Source: an uncultured Eubacteriales bacterium (GTDB lineage Bacteria > Bacillota > Clostridia > Oscillospirales > Acutalibacteraceae). Taken from it: a DNA stretch of 64,000 bases. Positions 41,083-48,826 of this stretch are shown here, piece by piece. Within the stretch, counting starts at the first letter, position 1; each line of letters opens with the position of its first letter. Where the stretch lies: positions 7,705 to 71,704 of the forward strand of contig CAKSQO010000010.1 in NCBI GenBank assembly GCA_934486615.1, read 5' to 3'. A program made the position numbers and the translations under genes. The notes under the pieces were generated by a model. It saw only the letters and a list, made by a program, of their open reading frames with translations, had not been told where the DNA came from and made no database searches.

Positions 41083-41910
41083 TCAGATCTTGTCCTTTAT
41101 AAGTTTGCTTTCTTTCATAAGCGAGCGCAGCTTTTCGCGGTCGGACGAGTCGATAGCCGTCTTGAACTGCGCAAGATTGCTTATCAGCACGCCTATCTCG
41201 TCGCTGAGCGCCGCCTTATTCTCGAGGAAAAGCTCGCTCCACATATTCTCGTCGATCGTCGCCACGCGCGTTACGTCGCGAAACGACCCTGCGGAGAAGC
41301 CCCTGTGCCCGAGCGCAAGCGGGTCGCGGACGTAGCTGCACGCGAGGACGTGCGCCAGCTGCGAGGTGTAGGCTATCATCCTGTCGTGAGTCCCCATGTC
41401 GGTCTCCTTGCACATTGCAAAGCCGATGTCGAGGGCAAGGCGCCTGACCGTCGCGACCGCGTCGCTGTCGGCGCCCTCGGGCGTGACGATAAGGCTTGCG
41501 CCCGCAAAGAGGTCGGCCGAGCTGTTAGCAAAGCCGCCGCGCTCCTTGCCTGCCATGGGGTGAGCGCCGACAAAGCGCAGCCTGTGCTCCCTGACCGTGT
41601 CGGCGATGCCGTCGTAGACCGCTCCCTTTACGCCGCAGATGTCCATAACCACTGCGCCGGATTTAAAGCGCGCGGCGTTTTGCTTTATAAAGTCCACGCA
41701 CGCCTGCGGAGTGACGGCGACTATGACAAGGTCGGCGTCTTCGACAGAGTTCCCGTCGGCGGCAAGGTCGATGGCATTTGCTTCGAGAGCGGCTTTTACG
41801 ACCGCCTCGTCGCGGTCAAGGCCGACTACCGTGTGCGTTGTCCCGGCCTTTATCGCGCGGGCAAAGCTGCCGCCGATAAGGCCGAGGCCGACTATGAGTA
41901 TGCGCATCAC
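41083..41910 (-). CDS. tyrA: Prephenate dehydrogenase
   Basis: Oxidises prephenate to 4-hydroxyphenylpyruvate for tyrosine. 275 residues with N-terminal NAD fold ILIVGLGLIGGSFARAIK, the HPMAGKERGG substrate loop, and the helical dimer domain. No ACT domain, so it is shorter than Bacillus TyrA (about 370) and feedback control may be lacking or lie elsewhere. Its location between aroF and aroB is part of the operon. Overlaps aroF by 4 nt. Confidence 0.95.
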   Translation of the reverse strand: MMRILIVGLGLIGGSFARAIKAGTTHTVVGLDRDEAVVKAALEANAIDLAADGNSVEDADLVIVAVTPQACVDFIKQNAARFKSGAVVMDICGVKGAVYDGIADTVREHRLRFVGAHPMAGKERGGFANSSADLFAGASLIVTPEGADSDAVATVRRLALDIGFAMCKETDMGTHDRMIAYTSQLAHVLACSYVRDPLALGHRGFSAGSFRDVTRVATIDENMWSELFLENKAALSDEIGVLISNLAQFKTAIDSSDREKLRSLMKESKLIKDKI

Positions 41911-42917
41911 TTTATACTCTGCATGAAGTCGTGCAGAGCGAAAACTTCGCTTGAGATCGAGTCGAACTCGTCGGGAGTGATGGACTGCTGACCGTCGCTG
42001 AGAGCGTTTGCGGGGTCGTTGTGGACTTCGATCATAAGTCCGTCAACGCCTGCCGCGACCGCTGCCATCGAAAGCGGGCGAATGAGCTTTGCAAAGCCCG
42101 CAGCGTGCGACGGGTCGACGATTATCGGCAGGTGGGTGCGCTCCTTGAGCACGGGAACGGCGGAGATGTCGAGCGTGTTGCGGGTCGCAGTTTCGAACGT
42201 GCGGATTCCGCGCTCGCAGAGAATGACCTTGTCGTTGCCGCCCGCCATAATGTACTCGGCGCTCATCAGCGTCTCTTCAATCGTATTGGCCAGACCGCGC
42301 TTGAGCAGAATGGGCTTGTCCGTGTGCCCGAGCGCCTTGAGCATTTCAAAGTTCTGCATATTTCTTGCGCCGACCTGAATGATGTCGACGTCGGCGAAGA
42401 GGTCAAAGTCGGACATCGCCATGATCTCGGTTACGATCGGAATGTCGGCGTATTTCTTGGCCTTCAGCAGCAGCTGAATACCCTCGCCGCGCAGCCCCTG
42501 GAAGGAGTATGGCGAGGTGCGGGGCTTGAACGCGCCGCCGCGCAGGAACGCAGCGCCGGCTTTCTTTATGCGCTCGGCGATGCCGCAGATCTGCTCCTCG
42601 CTCTCGACCGAGCAGGGGCCCGCCATGAGGGTCATGGTGCCGCCGCCTATCTGACGGCCGGCTATGTTGAAGACGCTGTCGTCGTTGTGGAACTTGCGGT
42701 TAGCCTTCTTATACGGCTCGGCGATGCGCTTTACGCTCTCGACTATCTTGTTGGCGCCGATCTTGCGTTCGTCAACGCTGAGCGTGTCGCCGATAAGGCC
42801 GAGGACGGTCTTGTCCGTGCCCTGCCAGATGTTGACGGAAACGTCGTTTTCTCTTTCGATTTCCTTTATAAAACGGTTAATATCTTCCTGAGCGGCTTTT
42901 TTAAGTACAATAATCAT
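41907..42917 (-). CDS. aroF: DAHP synthase (type I-beta)
   Basis: First step of the shikimate pathway: phosphoenolpyruvate plus erythrose-4-phosphate. 336 residues with an N-terminal ferredoxin-like regulatory domain (about 1-70) and the barrel core: LMAGPCSVES, RGGAFKPRTSPYSFQG, KPILLKRGLANTIEE and DPSHAAGF. It is of the Thermotoga/KDO8P-synthase-like class, in which the N-terminal domain mediates inhibition by tyrosine or phenylalanine. ATGA overlap with aroEK. Confidence 0.96.
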   Translation of the reverse strand: MIIVLKKAAQEDINRFIKEIERENDVSVNIWQGTDKTVLGLIGDTLSVDERKIGANKIVESVKRIAEPYKKANRKFHNDDSVFNIAGRQIGGGTMTLMAGPCSVESEEQICGIAERIKKAGAAFLRGGAFKPRTSPYSFQGLRGEGIQLLLKAKKYADIPIVTEIMAMSDFDLFADVDIIQVGARNMQNFEMLKALGHTDKPILLKRGLANTIEETLMSAEYIMAGGNDKVILCERGIRTFETATRNTLDISAVPVLKERTHLPIIVDPSHAAGFAKLIRPLSMAAVAAGVDGLMIEVHNDPANALSDGQQSITPDEFDSISSEVFALHDFMQSIK

Positions 42918-44236
42918 AATTTGCTTTTGATCCTCTCTGCTACTGCGGCGGGCTCACCCACCGCGTTTATCTCAATGTCGGCCGCTTTTTTGTAAAGCGG
43001 CAGTCTGTCGTTATAGAGCTTTTCCGCCTGCGGCCCGTAAAGCGGGCGTGTGCGGTCGTTTTTGAGCCTTTCGGCGATAGTTTCGAGAGGAGCGTTCATA
43101 AACACTCTTTTAACGCCCTCACGCTCAAAGCACTCGGCGTTGCGCTCAAAAGTCATGGCGCCGCCGCCGACTGCGATGACCGTGCGCCTGCGAGCGGCCG
43201 CTTCAAGGCAGCTTTTGTGCTCCTCGTCGCGGAAGTACGCTTCGCCGAAGCGGTCGAATATCTCGCTTGTCGTAAGGCCCAGACGCCGCTGAGTTTCCTC
43301 ATCGGTGTCAATGAAATCGAAGCCGAGGCTTTTTGCGAGCAGCCTGCCCACGGTGGTTTTGCCGCAGCCCATAAAACCGAACAGGACTATGCTTCCGTCG
43401 CCCTGTTCGCGAATAAATCGCCGCACCATCTCTGCGTGAGAGTCGGCGATAAGCCGTGCTATGTCGGCCTCGTCAAATTGAGCCGAGTACCATATCTCGT
43501 GCGAGCGCACGGCCTGACGGACGAGCATCGACATACCGCCCTCGGCAGGTATGCCATGCTCCCGTGCGTATCGCATTATCATCGTTTCTTCGGGGTTGTA
43601 TATCAGGTCAAAGAGAGCCTTGCAGCCCTCGAGCTGATCCTTTTTAAGAGGGGACGCGTCCGTGTTCGGCCACATACCGACGGGGGTGGCGTTGACGACA
43701 AGGTCGTACCCGCCGCGAACGTCGGCAATGGCGACTGCCTTTGCCCCGTGGCCGAGCTCTGCGGCCAGAGCCGCGCCCTTTTCGCTGCGGGAGGCAACAG
43801 TCACGCGCCCGCCCGCTTTTACGGCCTCGGCGGCAACGGTACGCGCCGCTCCGCCGCAGCCGAGCACGAGCACGCTGCCGTCAAGGCGCATACCCGCCGC
43901 TTCGAGCGCGGAGGTGAAGCCGCAGCCGTCGGTGTTGAAGCCGGTGTGAGCGCCGTCTTCCTCACGCTTTACGCAGTTGACCGCGCCGAAGGCCGCGGCG
44001 CAGCCGTCAAGCGATGAAAGCATGGGAATAATGCTCTGCTTGTGCGGGATGGTGACGTTAAAGCCGTCAAGCGCGGAGAGGGTACGCTCATACTCCGCTT
44101 TGAGCGCGTCGGGGGAGACATCGAGCCGAACATAATCGGCGTCAAGGCCGCTGAGCTCAAAAAGCTGCGTGTGGATAAAATCCGACATACTGTGCCCGAC
44201 AGGGTGTCCTATAACTGCAAAATGCTTTTTTGCCAC
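42914..44236 (-). CDS. Fused shikimate dehydrogenase-shikimate kinase
   Basis: One 440-residue chain with two consecutive pathway enzymes. AroE part (about 1-262): HFAVIGHPVGHSMSDFIH, NVTIPHKQS with catalytic Lys, NTDGCGF, VLGCGGAARTVA as NADP loop. AroK part (about 282-440): GFMGCGKTTVGRLLA as P-loop, DTDEE for Mg/shikimate, GGGAM and RTRPLYGP-like arginine-rich lid (seen as NDRTRPLYG). No stop or frameshift lies between, so the fusion is real in this sequence. GTG 44236 is chosen because GGGGAA precedes it by 8 nt; ATG 44251 has no ribosome site. First gene of the aromatic operon. Confidence 0.92.
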   Translation of the reverse strand: MAKKHFAVIGHPVGHSMSDFIHTQLFELSGLDADYVRLDVSPDALKAEYERTLSALDGFNVTIPHKQSIIPMLSSLDGCAAAFGAVNCVKREEDGAHTGFNTDGCGFTSALEAAGMRLDGSVLVLGCGGAARTVAAEAVKAGGRVTVASRSEKGAALAAELGHGAKAVAIADVRGGYDLVVNATPVGMWPNTDASPLKKDQLEGCKALFDLIYNPEETMIMRYAREHGIPAEGGMSMLVRQAVRSHEIWYSAQFDEADIARLIADSHAEMVRRFIREQGDGSIVLFGFMGCGKTTVGRLLAKSLGFDFIDTDEETQRRLGLTTSEIFDRFGEAYFRDEEHKSCLEAAARRRTVIAVGGGAMTFERNAECFEREGVKRVFMNAPLETIAERLKNDRTRPLYGPQAEKLYNDRLPLYKKAADIEINAVGEPAAVAERIKSKL

Positions 44237-44279
44237 GGCCAGATTCCCCATTTTTAAAACTAAAATTTGTAAAAAACTA

Positions 44280-44308
44280 TTGACAAAACCGACATGTAAA
44301 CATACAAT
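44280..44308 (+). promoter_or_regulatory. Promoter of acpP
   Basis: TTGACA (44280-44285), 17-nt spacer, TACAAT (44303-44308). The leader to acpP is about 90 nt. The divergent aromatic operon has no equally clear promoter in the gap. Confidence 0.88.
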
Positions 44309-44310
44309 TT

Positions 44311-44322
44311 GTTTGTACAAAC
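44311..44322. promoter_or_regulatory. Perfect palindrome at the acpP start site, possible operator
   Basis: GTTTGTACAAAC, a perfect 12-bp palindrome, lies 2 nt after the -10 box, where transcription should begin. Related TTTGT/ACAAA half-sites lie at 44265-44270 and 44306-44310. The position fits a repressor site controlling acpP and perhaps the divergent aro operon; no regulator is identified. Confidence 0.45.
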
Positions 44323-44407
44323 CGATGTGGACTAATAATAACACATTATTATATTGTGTGTCTACTTGCATTTTGTAAGAATAATCTCAGGTTAGGAGAG
44401 CTTTTTT

Positions 44408-44638
44408 ATGGTTTTTGACAAGATTAGAGAAATATTGGCCGATCAGTTCGACGTCGACGCCGATGAAATCACCGCCGATACCGATATCGAGCAGGAATTC
44501 CAGGCCGACAGCCTTGACATTGTCGACCTGATGATGTCCATCGAGGACGAGTTCGACATTGAAGTTCCCGACTCTGCCGTTGACGAGATTAAGACCGTCG
44601 GCGACCTCGTGAAATTCATCGAGAGCAATCAGCAGTAA
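44408..44638 (+). CDS. acpP: Acyl carrier protein
   Basis: 76 residues; carries growing fatty acids on phosphopantetheine attached to Ser of the DSLD motif (QADSLDIVDLMMSIEDEF). Strongly acidic, as usual. GGAGAG ribosome site. It is not beside other fatty acid genes; it sits alone between its promoter and a terminator. Confidence 0.97.
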   Translation: MVFDKIREILADQFDVDADEITADTDIEQEFQADSLDIVDLMMSIEDEFDIEVPDSAVDEIKTVGDLVKFIESNQQ

Positions 44639-44647
44639 TTTGCCCGG

Positions 44648-44697
44648 ACAATAATCAGAAAAACCGTTTTGTCCAAAGCAAGCGGTTTTTTATTGTC
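44648..44697 (+). terminator. Terminator after acpP
   Basis: AAAAACCG/CGGTTTTT stem enclosed by ACAATAA/TTATTGT, 17-nt loop, with a T-run in the 3' arm. Confidence 0.75.
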
Positions 44698-44718
44698 GGA
44701 GCGTTTAAGGAGAAAACT

Positions 44719-46155
44719 ATGGCAGAAAACAAAATGGTTGAAGCTATAACTTCAATGGATACCGACTTCGCCCAATGGTACACCGACATCTGCAAGAAAG
44801 CGGAGCTTGTCGAGTACACCAGCGTAAAGGGCTGCATGGTCATCAGACCCTACGGCTACGCTATCTGGGAGAATATTCAGCATATCCTCGACGGTATGTT
44901 CAAGGCCACCGGGCACGAGAACGTGTGCATGCCGATGTTCATTCCCGAGAGCCTGCTTGAAAAGGAAAAGGATCACGTCGAGGGCTTCGCTCCCGAGGTT
45001 GCATGGGTGACCTACGGCGGCAGCGAGAAGCTCGACGAGCGCCTTTGCGTCCGCCCGACGTCAGAGACGCTTTTCTGCGAGCACTATGCAAACATCGTCC
45101 ATTCCTATCGCGACCTGCCGAAGCTGTACAACCAGTGGGTCAACGTCGTCAGATGGGAAAAGACGACCCGCCCGTTCCTGCGCTCGAGGGAGTTCCTCTG
45201 GCAGGAGGGACACACCATTCACGCGACCCCCGAGGAGGCTGTTGAGGAGACCGAGCGTATGCTCAACCTCTACGCCGAGTTCTGCGAAAAGTACCTCGCC
45301 ATTCCTGTCATAAAGGGTAAAAAGACCGAGTCCGACAAGTTCGCGGGCGCCGTTTCGACTTACGCTATCGAGGCGCTTATGCACGACGGCAAAGCGCTGC
45401 AGGCGGGCACCTCGCACTATTTCGGCGACGGCTTCGCCAAGGCGTTCGGCATCGAATTTACCGATAAGAATAATAAGAAGGTCAACCCGTTCCAGACCTC
45501 GTGGGGTATGACGACCCGCCTTATCGGCGCTATCATTATGACCCACGGCGACGACAACGGCCTTGTTCTGCCGCCCGCGGTCGCGCCTGTTCAGGCTGTC
45601 ATCATTCCGATTGCGAGCCACAAGCCCGGCGTGCTCGAAAAGGCTGCCGAGCTTAAAGAGAGGCTTGCTTCCCGCTTCCGCGTAAAGGTCGACGACAGCG
45701 ACAACTCGCCCGGCTGGAAGTTCAGCGAGTACGAAATGAAGGGCGTGCCCGTCAGAATTGAGATCGGCCCGCGCGACATCGAGAACAACTGTTGCGTGCT
45801 CGTCACCCGCCACGACCGGCAGAAGACGACAGTTTCGCTCGACGAGCTTGAAAGCGTGCTCGAGCAGAAGCTGCAGGACGTCCGCGACGGCATCTACGCC
45901 AAAGCGCTCGCCAACCGCGAAAGACGTACCTATGCCTGCACCGACCTCGAGTCCGTCACCAAGGCGCTCGAGGAGAACGGCGACGGCTTCGTCAAGGCTA
46001 TGTGGTGCGGCGATGAGGCCTGCGAGGACGAGGTCAAGGAGAAGACGGGAGTCGGCTCGCGCTGTATTCCGCTTGTTCAGGAGCACCTGTCCGACCGCTG
46101 CGTCTGCTGCGGCAAGCCCGCGAAGTACATGGTCTACTGGGGCAAGGCGTACTGA
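44719..46155 (+). CDS. proS: Prolyl-tRNA synthetase, eukaryote/archaeal type (ProS type 3)
   Basis: 478 residues. Class II synthetase charging tRNA-Pro. The catalytic core has RPTSETLFCEHYA, WEKTTRPFLRSREFLWQEGHT and QTSWGMTTRLIGA. There is no editing domain between motifs 2 and 3, and a C-terminal zinc-ribbon-like extension (about 400-478, with CGDEACEDE, CVCCGKPAKYMVYWGKAY) is present. This is the short type found in archaea, eukaryotes and some Clostridia and Bacteroidetes, rather than the 560-residue bacterial type. Without an editing domain, mischarged alanine must be cleared by a separate factor. Confidence 0.96.
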   Translation: MAENKMVEAITSMDTDFAQWYTDICKKAELVEYTSVKGCMVIRPYGYAIWENIQHILDGMFKATGHENVCMPMFIPESLLEKEKDHVEGFAPEVAWVTYGGSEKLDERLCVRPTSETLFCEHYANIVHSYRDLPKLYNQWVNVVRWEKTTRPFLRSREFLWQEGHTIHATPEEAVEETERMLNLYAEFCEKYLAIPVIKGKKTESDKFAGAVSTYAIEALMHDGKALQAGTSHYFGDGFAKAFGIEFTDKNNKKVNPFQTSWGMTTRLIGAIIMTHGDDNGLVLPPAVAPVQAVIIPIASHKPGVLEKAAELKERLASRFRVKVDDSDNSPGWKFSEYEMKGVPVRIEIGPRDIENNCCVLVTRHDRQKTTVSLDELESVLEQKLQDVRDGIYAKALANRERRTYACTDLESVTKALEENGDGFVKAMWCGDEACEDEVKEKTGVGSRCIPLVQEHLSDRCVCCGKPAKYMVYWGKAY

Positions 46156-46162
46156 TAACTTG

Positions 46163-46211
46163 ATATTAAGCACAAACACCGCTTAGCTTTATATTAAACA
46201 CAAACACCGCT
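46163..46211 (+). repeat. 21-bp direct repeat after proS
   Basis: ATATTAAGCACAAACACCGCT (46163-46183) and the same with one change (46191-46211), 7 nt apart. Both copies hold AACACCGC and so could each pair with the single GCGGTGTT arm of the proS terminator. Confidence 0.8.
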
Positions 46212-46247
46212 GATGCTTCGGTACAAGTGTCGGCGGTGTTCTTTTTT
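46203..46247 (+). terminator. Terminator of proS
   Basis: AACACCGC (46203-46210) pairs with GCGGTGTT (46233-46240), followed by CTTTTTTG. Confidence 0.85.
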
Positions 46248-46497
46248 GCATTTTAACGGTGCGATATATTTTTTCGACGGCACAAAAACAGCGGTGCGTT
46301 ACAACAATTTCAAAAAGCTGTCCGACTGCGCGTTGCGGCGGCCTTTATTTTTACTGTATAGAAATTATCTTCAACCTAAATCTGTTCAATCCACCGCAAA
46401 TTTAGTATATATTGCACAAATTGTATTATGAAAATCAGCGTTTTAACGATGAAAACGCTGATTTTTGCGACACAAGCAAAACAAAATCATATTTTTA
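46248..46497. other. AT-rich gap without a gene, with a bidirectional terminator
   Basis: No supportable coding frame between the proS terminator and the S10 promoter. The main structure is a terminator hairpin at 46429-46468: AAAATCAGCGTTTT and AAAACGCTGATTTT, a perfect 14-bp stem with a 7-nt loop, working in either direction and insulating the ribosomal operon. Confidence 0.7.
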
Positions 46498-46526
46498 TTG
46501 ACATAAACCGCGCGTTGTGGTACTAT
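46498..46526 (+). promoter_or_regulatory. Main promoter of the S10-spc-alpha super-operon
   Basis: TTGACA (46498-46503), 17-nt spacer, TACTAT (46521-46526). The next strong terminator is after rplQ, so this is likely the start of a transcript of up to 16 kb. Confidence 0.88.
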
Positions 46527-46529
46527 TAT

Positions 46530-46826
46530 CAGGCACGCGTGTGTGAAAACGTGTGCAGATATGCGTTGATGCGGGAGGTGGCCGACCCTCTGAGGCCGGG
46601 GAATTTCCGCGGAGTATGTCCGATTTCAAACCGGGCGATCAAAACCTTACAAGATGCCGAAATCAAGCATCAATCCCGGATTTGTTTTGTCAAAAGCTAT
46701 GGCATGGCCAGAGGTACTTGACAACCTGATACAAGTCCGGTTTTATAATGCAAACGGGTGAAACACCCGGCAGCGTGTAAAGTTTTACCGTGAGCCCGCC
46801 AAATCTTTAAGGAGGCGAACTTCACA
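46530..46826 (+). promoter_or_regulatory. Long 5' leader of rpsJ with stems and a second promoter-like site
   Basis: About 300 nt of non-coding leader. Visible stems: CAAACCGGG/CCCGGATTTG (46627-46684, with one bulge) and CGGGTGAAACACCCG (46755-46769). TTGACA (46718-46723) and TATAAT (46744-46749) are 20 nt apart, longer than ideal, so a second promoter is possible. Leaders of S10 operons are often the site of autoregulation by L4 or another ribosomal protein; I cannot match a known leader class. Confidence 0.55.
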
Positions 46827-47135
46827 ATGGCAAAGGAAAAGATCAGAATCAGACTGAAAGGCTACGATCACGCTCTCGTCGATCAGGCTGCGGAGAAGAT
46901 TGTCGAGACTGCTAAGCGCACCGGCGCTCGCGTTTCGGGTCCCGTACCGCTCCCGACCGAAAAAGAGATCGTTACCATTCTGCGCGCCGTTCATAAGTAT
47001 AAGGACAGCCGCGAGCAGTTTGAGAGCAGAACCCACAAAAGGCTTATCGACATTCTCAGACCTTCCAACAAAACCGTTGAGGCTCTGACCAGTCTTGAGC
47101 TTCCAGCCGGCGTCGAATTTGAGATTAAGCTTTAA
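46827..47135 (+). CDS. rpsJ: 30S ribosomal protein S10
   Basis: 102 residues; RIRLKGYDHALVDQAAEKIV and the loop SGPVPLPTEKE are typical. Part of the 30S head and, as NusE, of the antitermination complex. First gene of the S10 block, with a strong AAGGAGG site and a 297-nt leader. Confidence 0.98.
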   Translation: MAKEKIRIRLKGYDHALVDQAAEKIVETAKRTGARVSGPVPLPTEKEIVTILRAVHKYKDSREQFESRTHKRLIDILRPSNKTVEALTSLELPAGVEFEIKL

Positions 47136-47204
47136 TCTTAAAGTAAGGCACGGTATGGTCAAGTCGGTTAACGCCGACCAATAACCAACAAGGAGGAAAT
47201 ATCA

Positions 47205-47837
47205 ATGAAAAAAGGTATCATCGGCAAGAAGCTCGGTATGACCCAGCTTTTTGACCAGAACGGCAATGTTGTGCCTGTTACCGTCGTTGAAGCAGGTCCC
47301 TGCCTCGTCACTTTCAAGAAGACTCTTGAGAATGACGGCTACGAGGCTGTCCAGCTCGGCTACGGCGACATCAAGGCCAACAAGGTCACCAAGCCCCTCA
47401 AGGGCCACTTCGAGAAGAACGACGTCGCTCCCAAGCGCGTACTTAAAGAGTTCCGTCTCGAGGACATCAGCGCGCTCAATATCGGCGACGTTGTCAAGAG
47501 CGACGCTTTCGCTGAGGGCGAGGCTGTTGACGTAACCGGCACCAGCAAGGGTAAGGGTTACGCAGGCGTTATCAAGCGCCACGGCTTCCAGAGACTTAAG
47601 ATGTCTCACGGTACCGGTCCTGTCGCCCGTCACGGCGGCTCGCTCGGCGCCTGCTCTACGCCTTCGCGCGTATATAAGGGACGCAAGATGGCGGGCCATA
47701 TGGGCGCCGTCAGATCGACCGTTCAGAATCTCGCGGTTGTCAAGGTTGATGCCGAGAACAATATCATTGCCATCAAGGGCGCCATTCCCGGCCCCAAGGG
47801 CGGATATGTCTTCATCACCGACAGCGTCAAAGCTTAA
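47205..47837 (+). CDS. rplC: 50S ribosomal protein L3
   Basis: 210 residues starting KKGIIGKKLGMTQLF; the core GTSKGKGYAGVIKRHGFQR and SHGTGPVARHGGSLGACSTP reach the peptidyl-transferase area. The second gene of the S10 block; AAGGAGG site. Confidence 0.98.
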   Translation: MKKGIIGKKLGMTQLFDQNGNVVPVTVVEAGPCLVTFKKTLENDGYEAVQLGYGDIKANKVTKPLKGHFEKNDVAPKRVLKEFRLEDISALNIGDVVKSDAFAEGEAVDVTGTSKGKGYAGVIKRHGFQRLKMSHGTGPVARHGGSLGACSTPSRVYKGRKMAGHMGAVRSTVQNLAVVKVDAENNIIAIKGAIPGPKGGYVFITDSVKA

Positions 47838-47854
47838 GGAAAGGGGAGTTACTA

Positions 47855-48478
47855 ATGCCTACTTTGAACGTAGTTGATATGTCCGGCAAGAATGTTGCCG
47901 AGATCACGCTGAACGACGCAGTGTTCGGTATTGAGCCCAACACCGCCGTTATGCACATGGCAGTAGTCAGCTATCTGGCTAACCAGCGTCAGGGCACTCA
48001 GTCGACCCTTACCCGCACCGAGGTTTCGGGCGGCGGAAGAAAGCCTTGGCGTCAGAAGGGCACCGGTCATGCAAGACAGGGCTCTATCCGCGCTCCGCAG
48101 TGGTATCACGGCGGTGTCGCTCTCGGACCGAAGCCGCGTGAGTACGGCTTTGAGCTGAACAAGAAAGAAAAGAGACTGGCCATCAAGTCCGCTCTCTCCA
48201 GCAAGGTCATCGACAATGCAGTCATCGTGCTTGACGCCCTCACCGTTGAGGACTACAAGACCAAGACCGTTGTCAACTGCCTTAATGCCATCGGCGCGGC
48301 CAAGAAGTCGCTCATCATTCTCGCTGAGAACGATGCAAAGGCTGTCCGCAGCGCCGCCAATATCAAGGGAGTCAAGACCGCGCAGGTCAACACCATCAAC
48401 ACCTATGACATTCTTAATGCCGACAGCGTTGTCATCGTTAAGGATGCCGTCAGCAAGCTCGAGGAGGTGTACGCATAA
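47855..48478 (+). CDS. rplD: 50S ribosomal protein L4
   Basis: 207 residues; tunnel-lining loop GGRKPWRQKGTGHARQGS is intact, the site where macrolide resistance changes occur. In other bacteria L4 represses the S10 operon through its leader. Overlaps rplW by 1 nt (TAATG). Confidence 0.98.
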   Translation: MPTLNVVDMSGKNVAEITLNDAVFGIEPNTAVMHMAVVSYLANQRQGTQSTLTRTEVSGGGRKPWRQKGTGHARQGSIRAPQWYHGGVALGPKPREYGFELNKKEKRLAIKSALSSKVIDNAVIVLDALTVEDYKTKTVVNCLNAIGAAKKSLIILAENDAKAVRSAANIKGVKTAQVNTINTYDILNADSVVIVKDAVSKLEEVYA

Positions 48479-48771
48479 TGAAAGCAGCACGCGATATCAT
48501 TCTTCGCCCGATCATCACCGAGAAGTCGATGCTCGGCGCCGAAGCCAAGAAGTACACCTTTAAGGTAGCCAAGGACGCCACTAAGATCGACGTCGCTCGC
48601 GCCGTTGAGGAAATCTACGGCGTAGAGGTCGTCAAGGTCAACACCGTTAATGTCCGCGGCAAGTCCCGCCGTTACGGTCGCTTCGAGGGAACCACTCCTT
48701 CGTGGAAAAAGGCCACCGTTACCCTGAGCGAGAAATCCAAGAAGATCGAGTTCTTTGAGGGTATGATGTAA
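48478..48771 (+). CDS. rplW: 50S ribosomal protein L23
   Basis: 97 residues; ILRPIITEKSMLGAEAKKYTF is the family start. Binds next to the exit tunnel and contacts trigger factor and SRP. Translationally coupled to rplD. Confidence 0.98.
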   Translation: MKAARDIILRPIITEKSMLGAEAKKYTFKVAKDATKIDVARAVEEIYGVEVVKVNTVNVRGKSRRYGRFEGTTPSWKKATVTLSEKSKKIEFFEGMM

Positions 48772-48826
48772 TAATAGGCGATGTATGGGAATTATCCCGC
48801 TAAGCTATTATAAGGAGTGAAATTCA

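Noticed and set aside
44639..44718. T-box before proS
   Set aside because: Only a terminator hairpin of acpP fits in the 80-nt gap; no specifier loop or AGGGTGGNACCGCG-like sequence.
45061..46179. 372-codon minus-strand frame opposite proS
   Set aside because: Antisense shadow; proS motifs confirm the plus strand.
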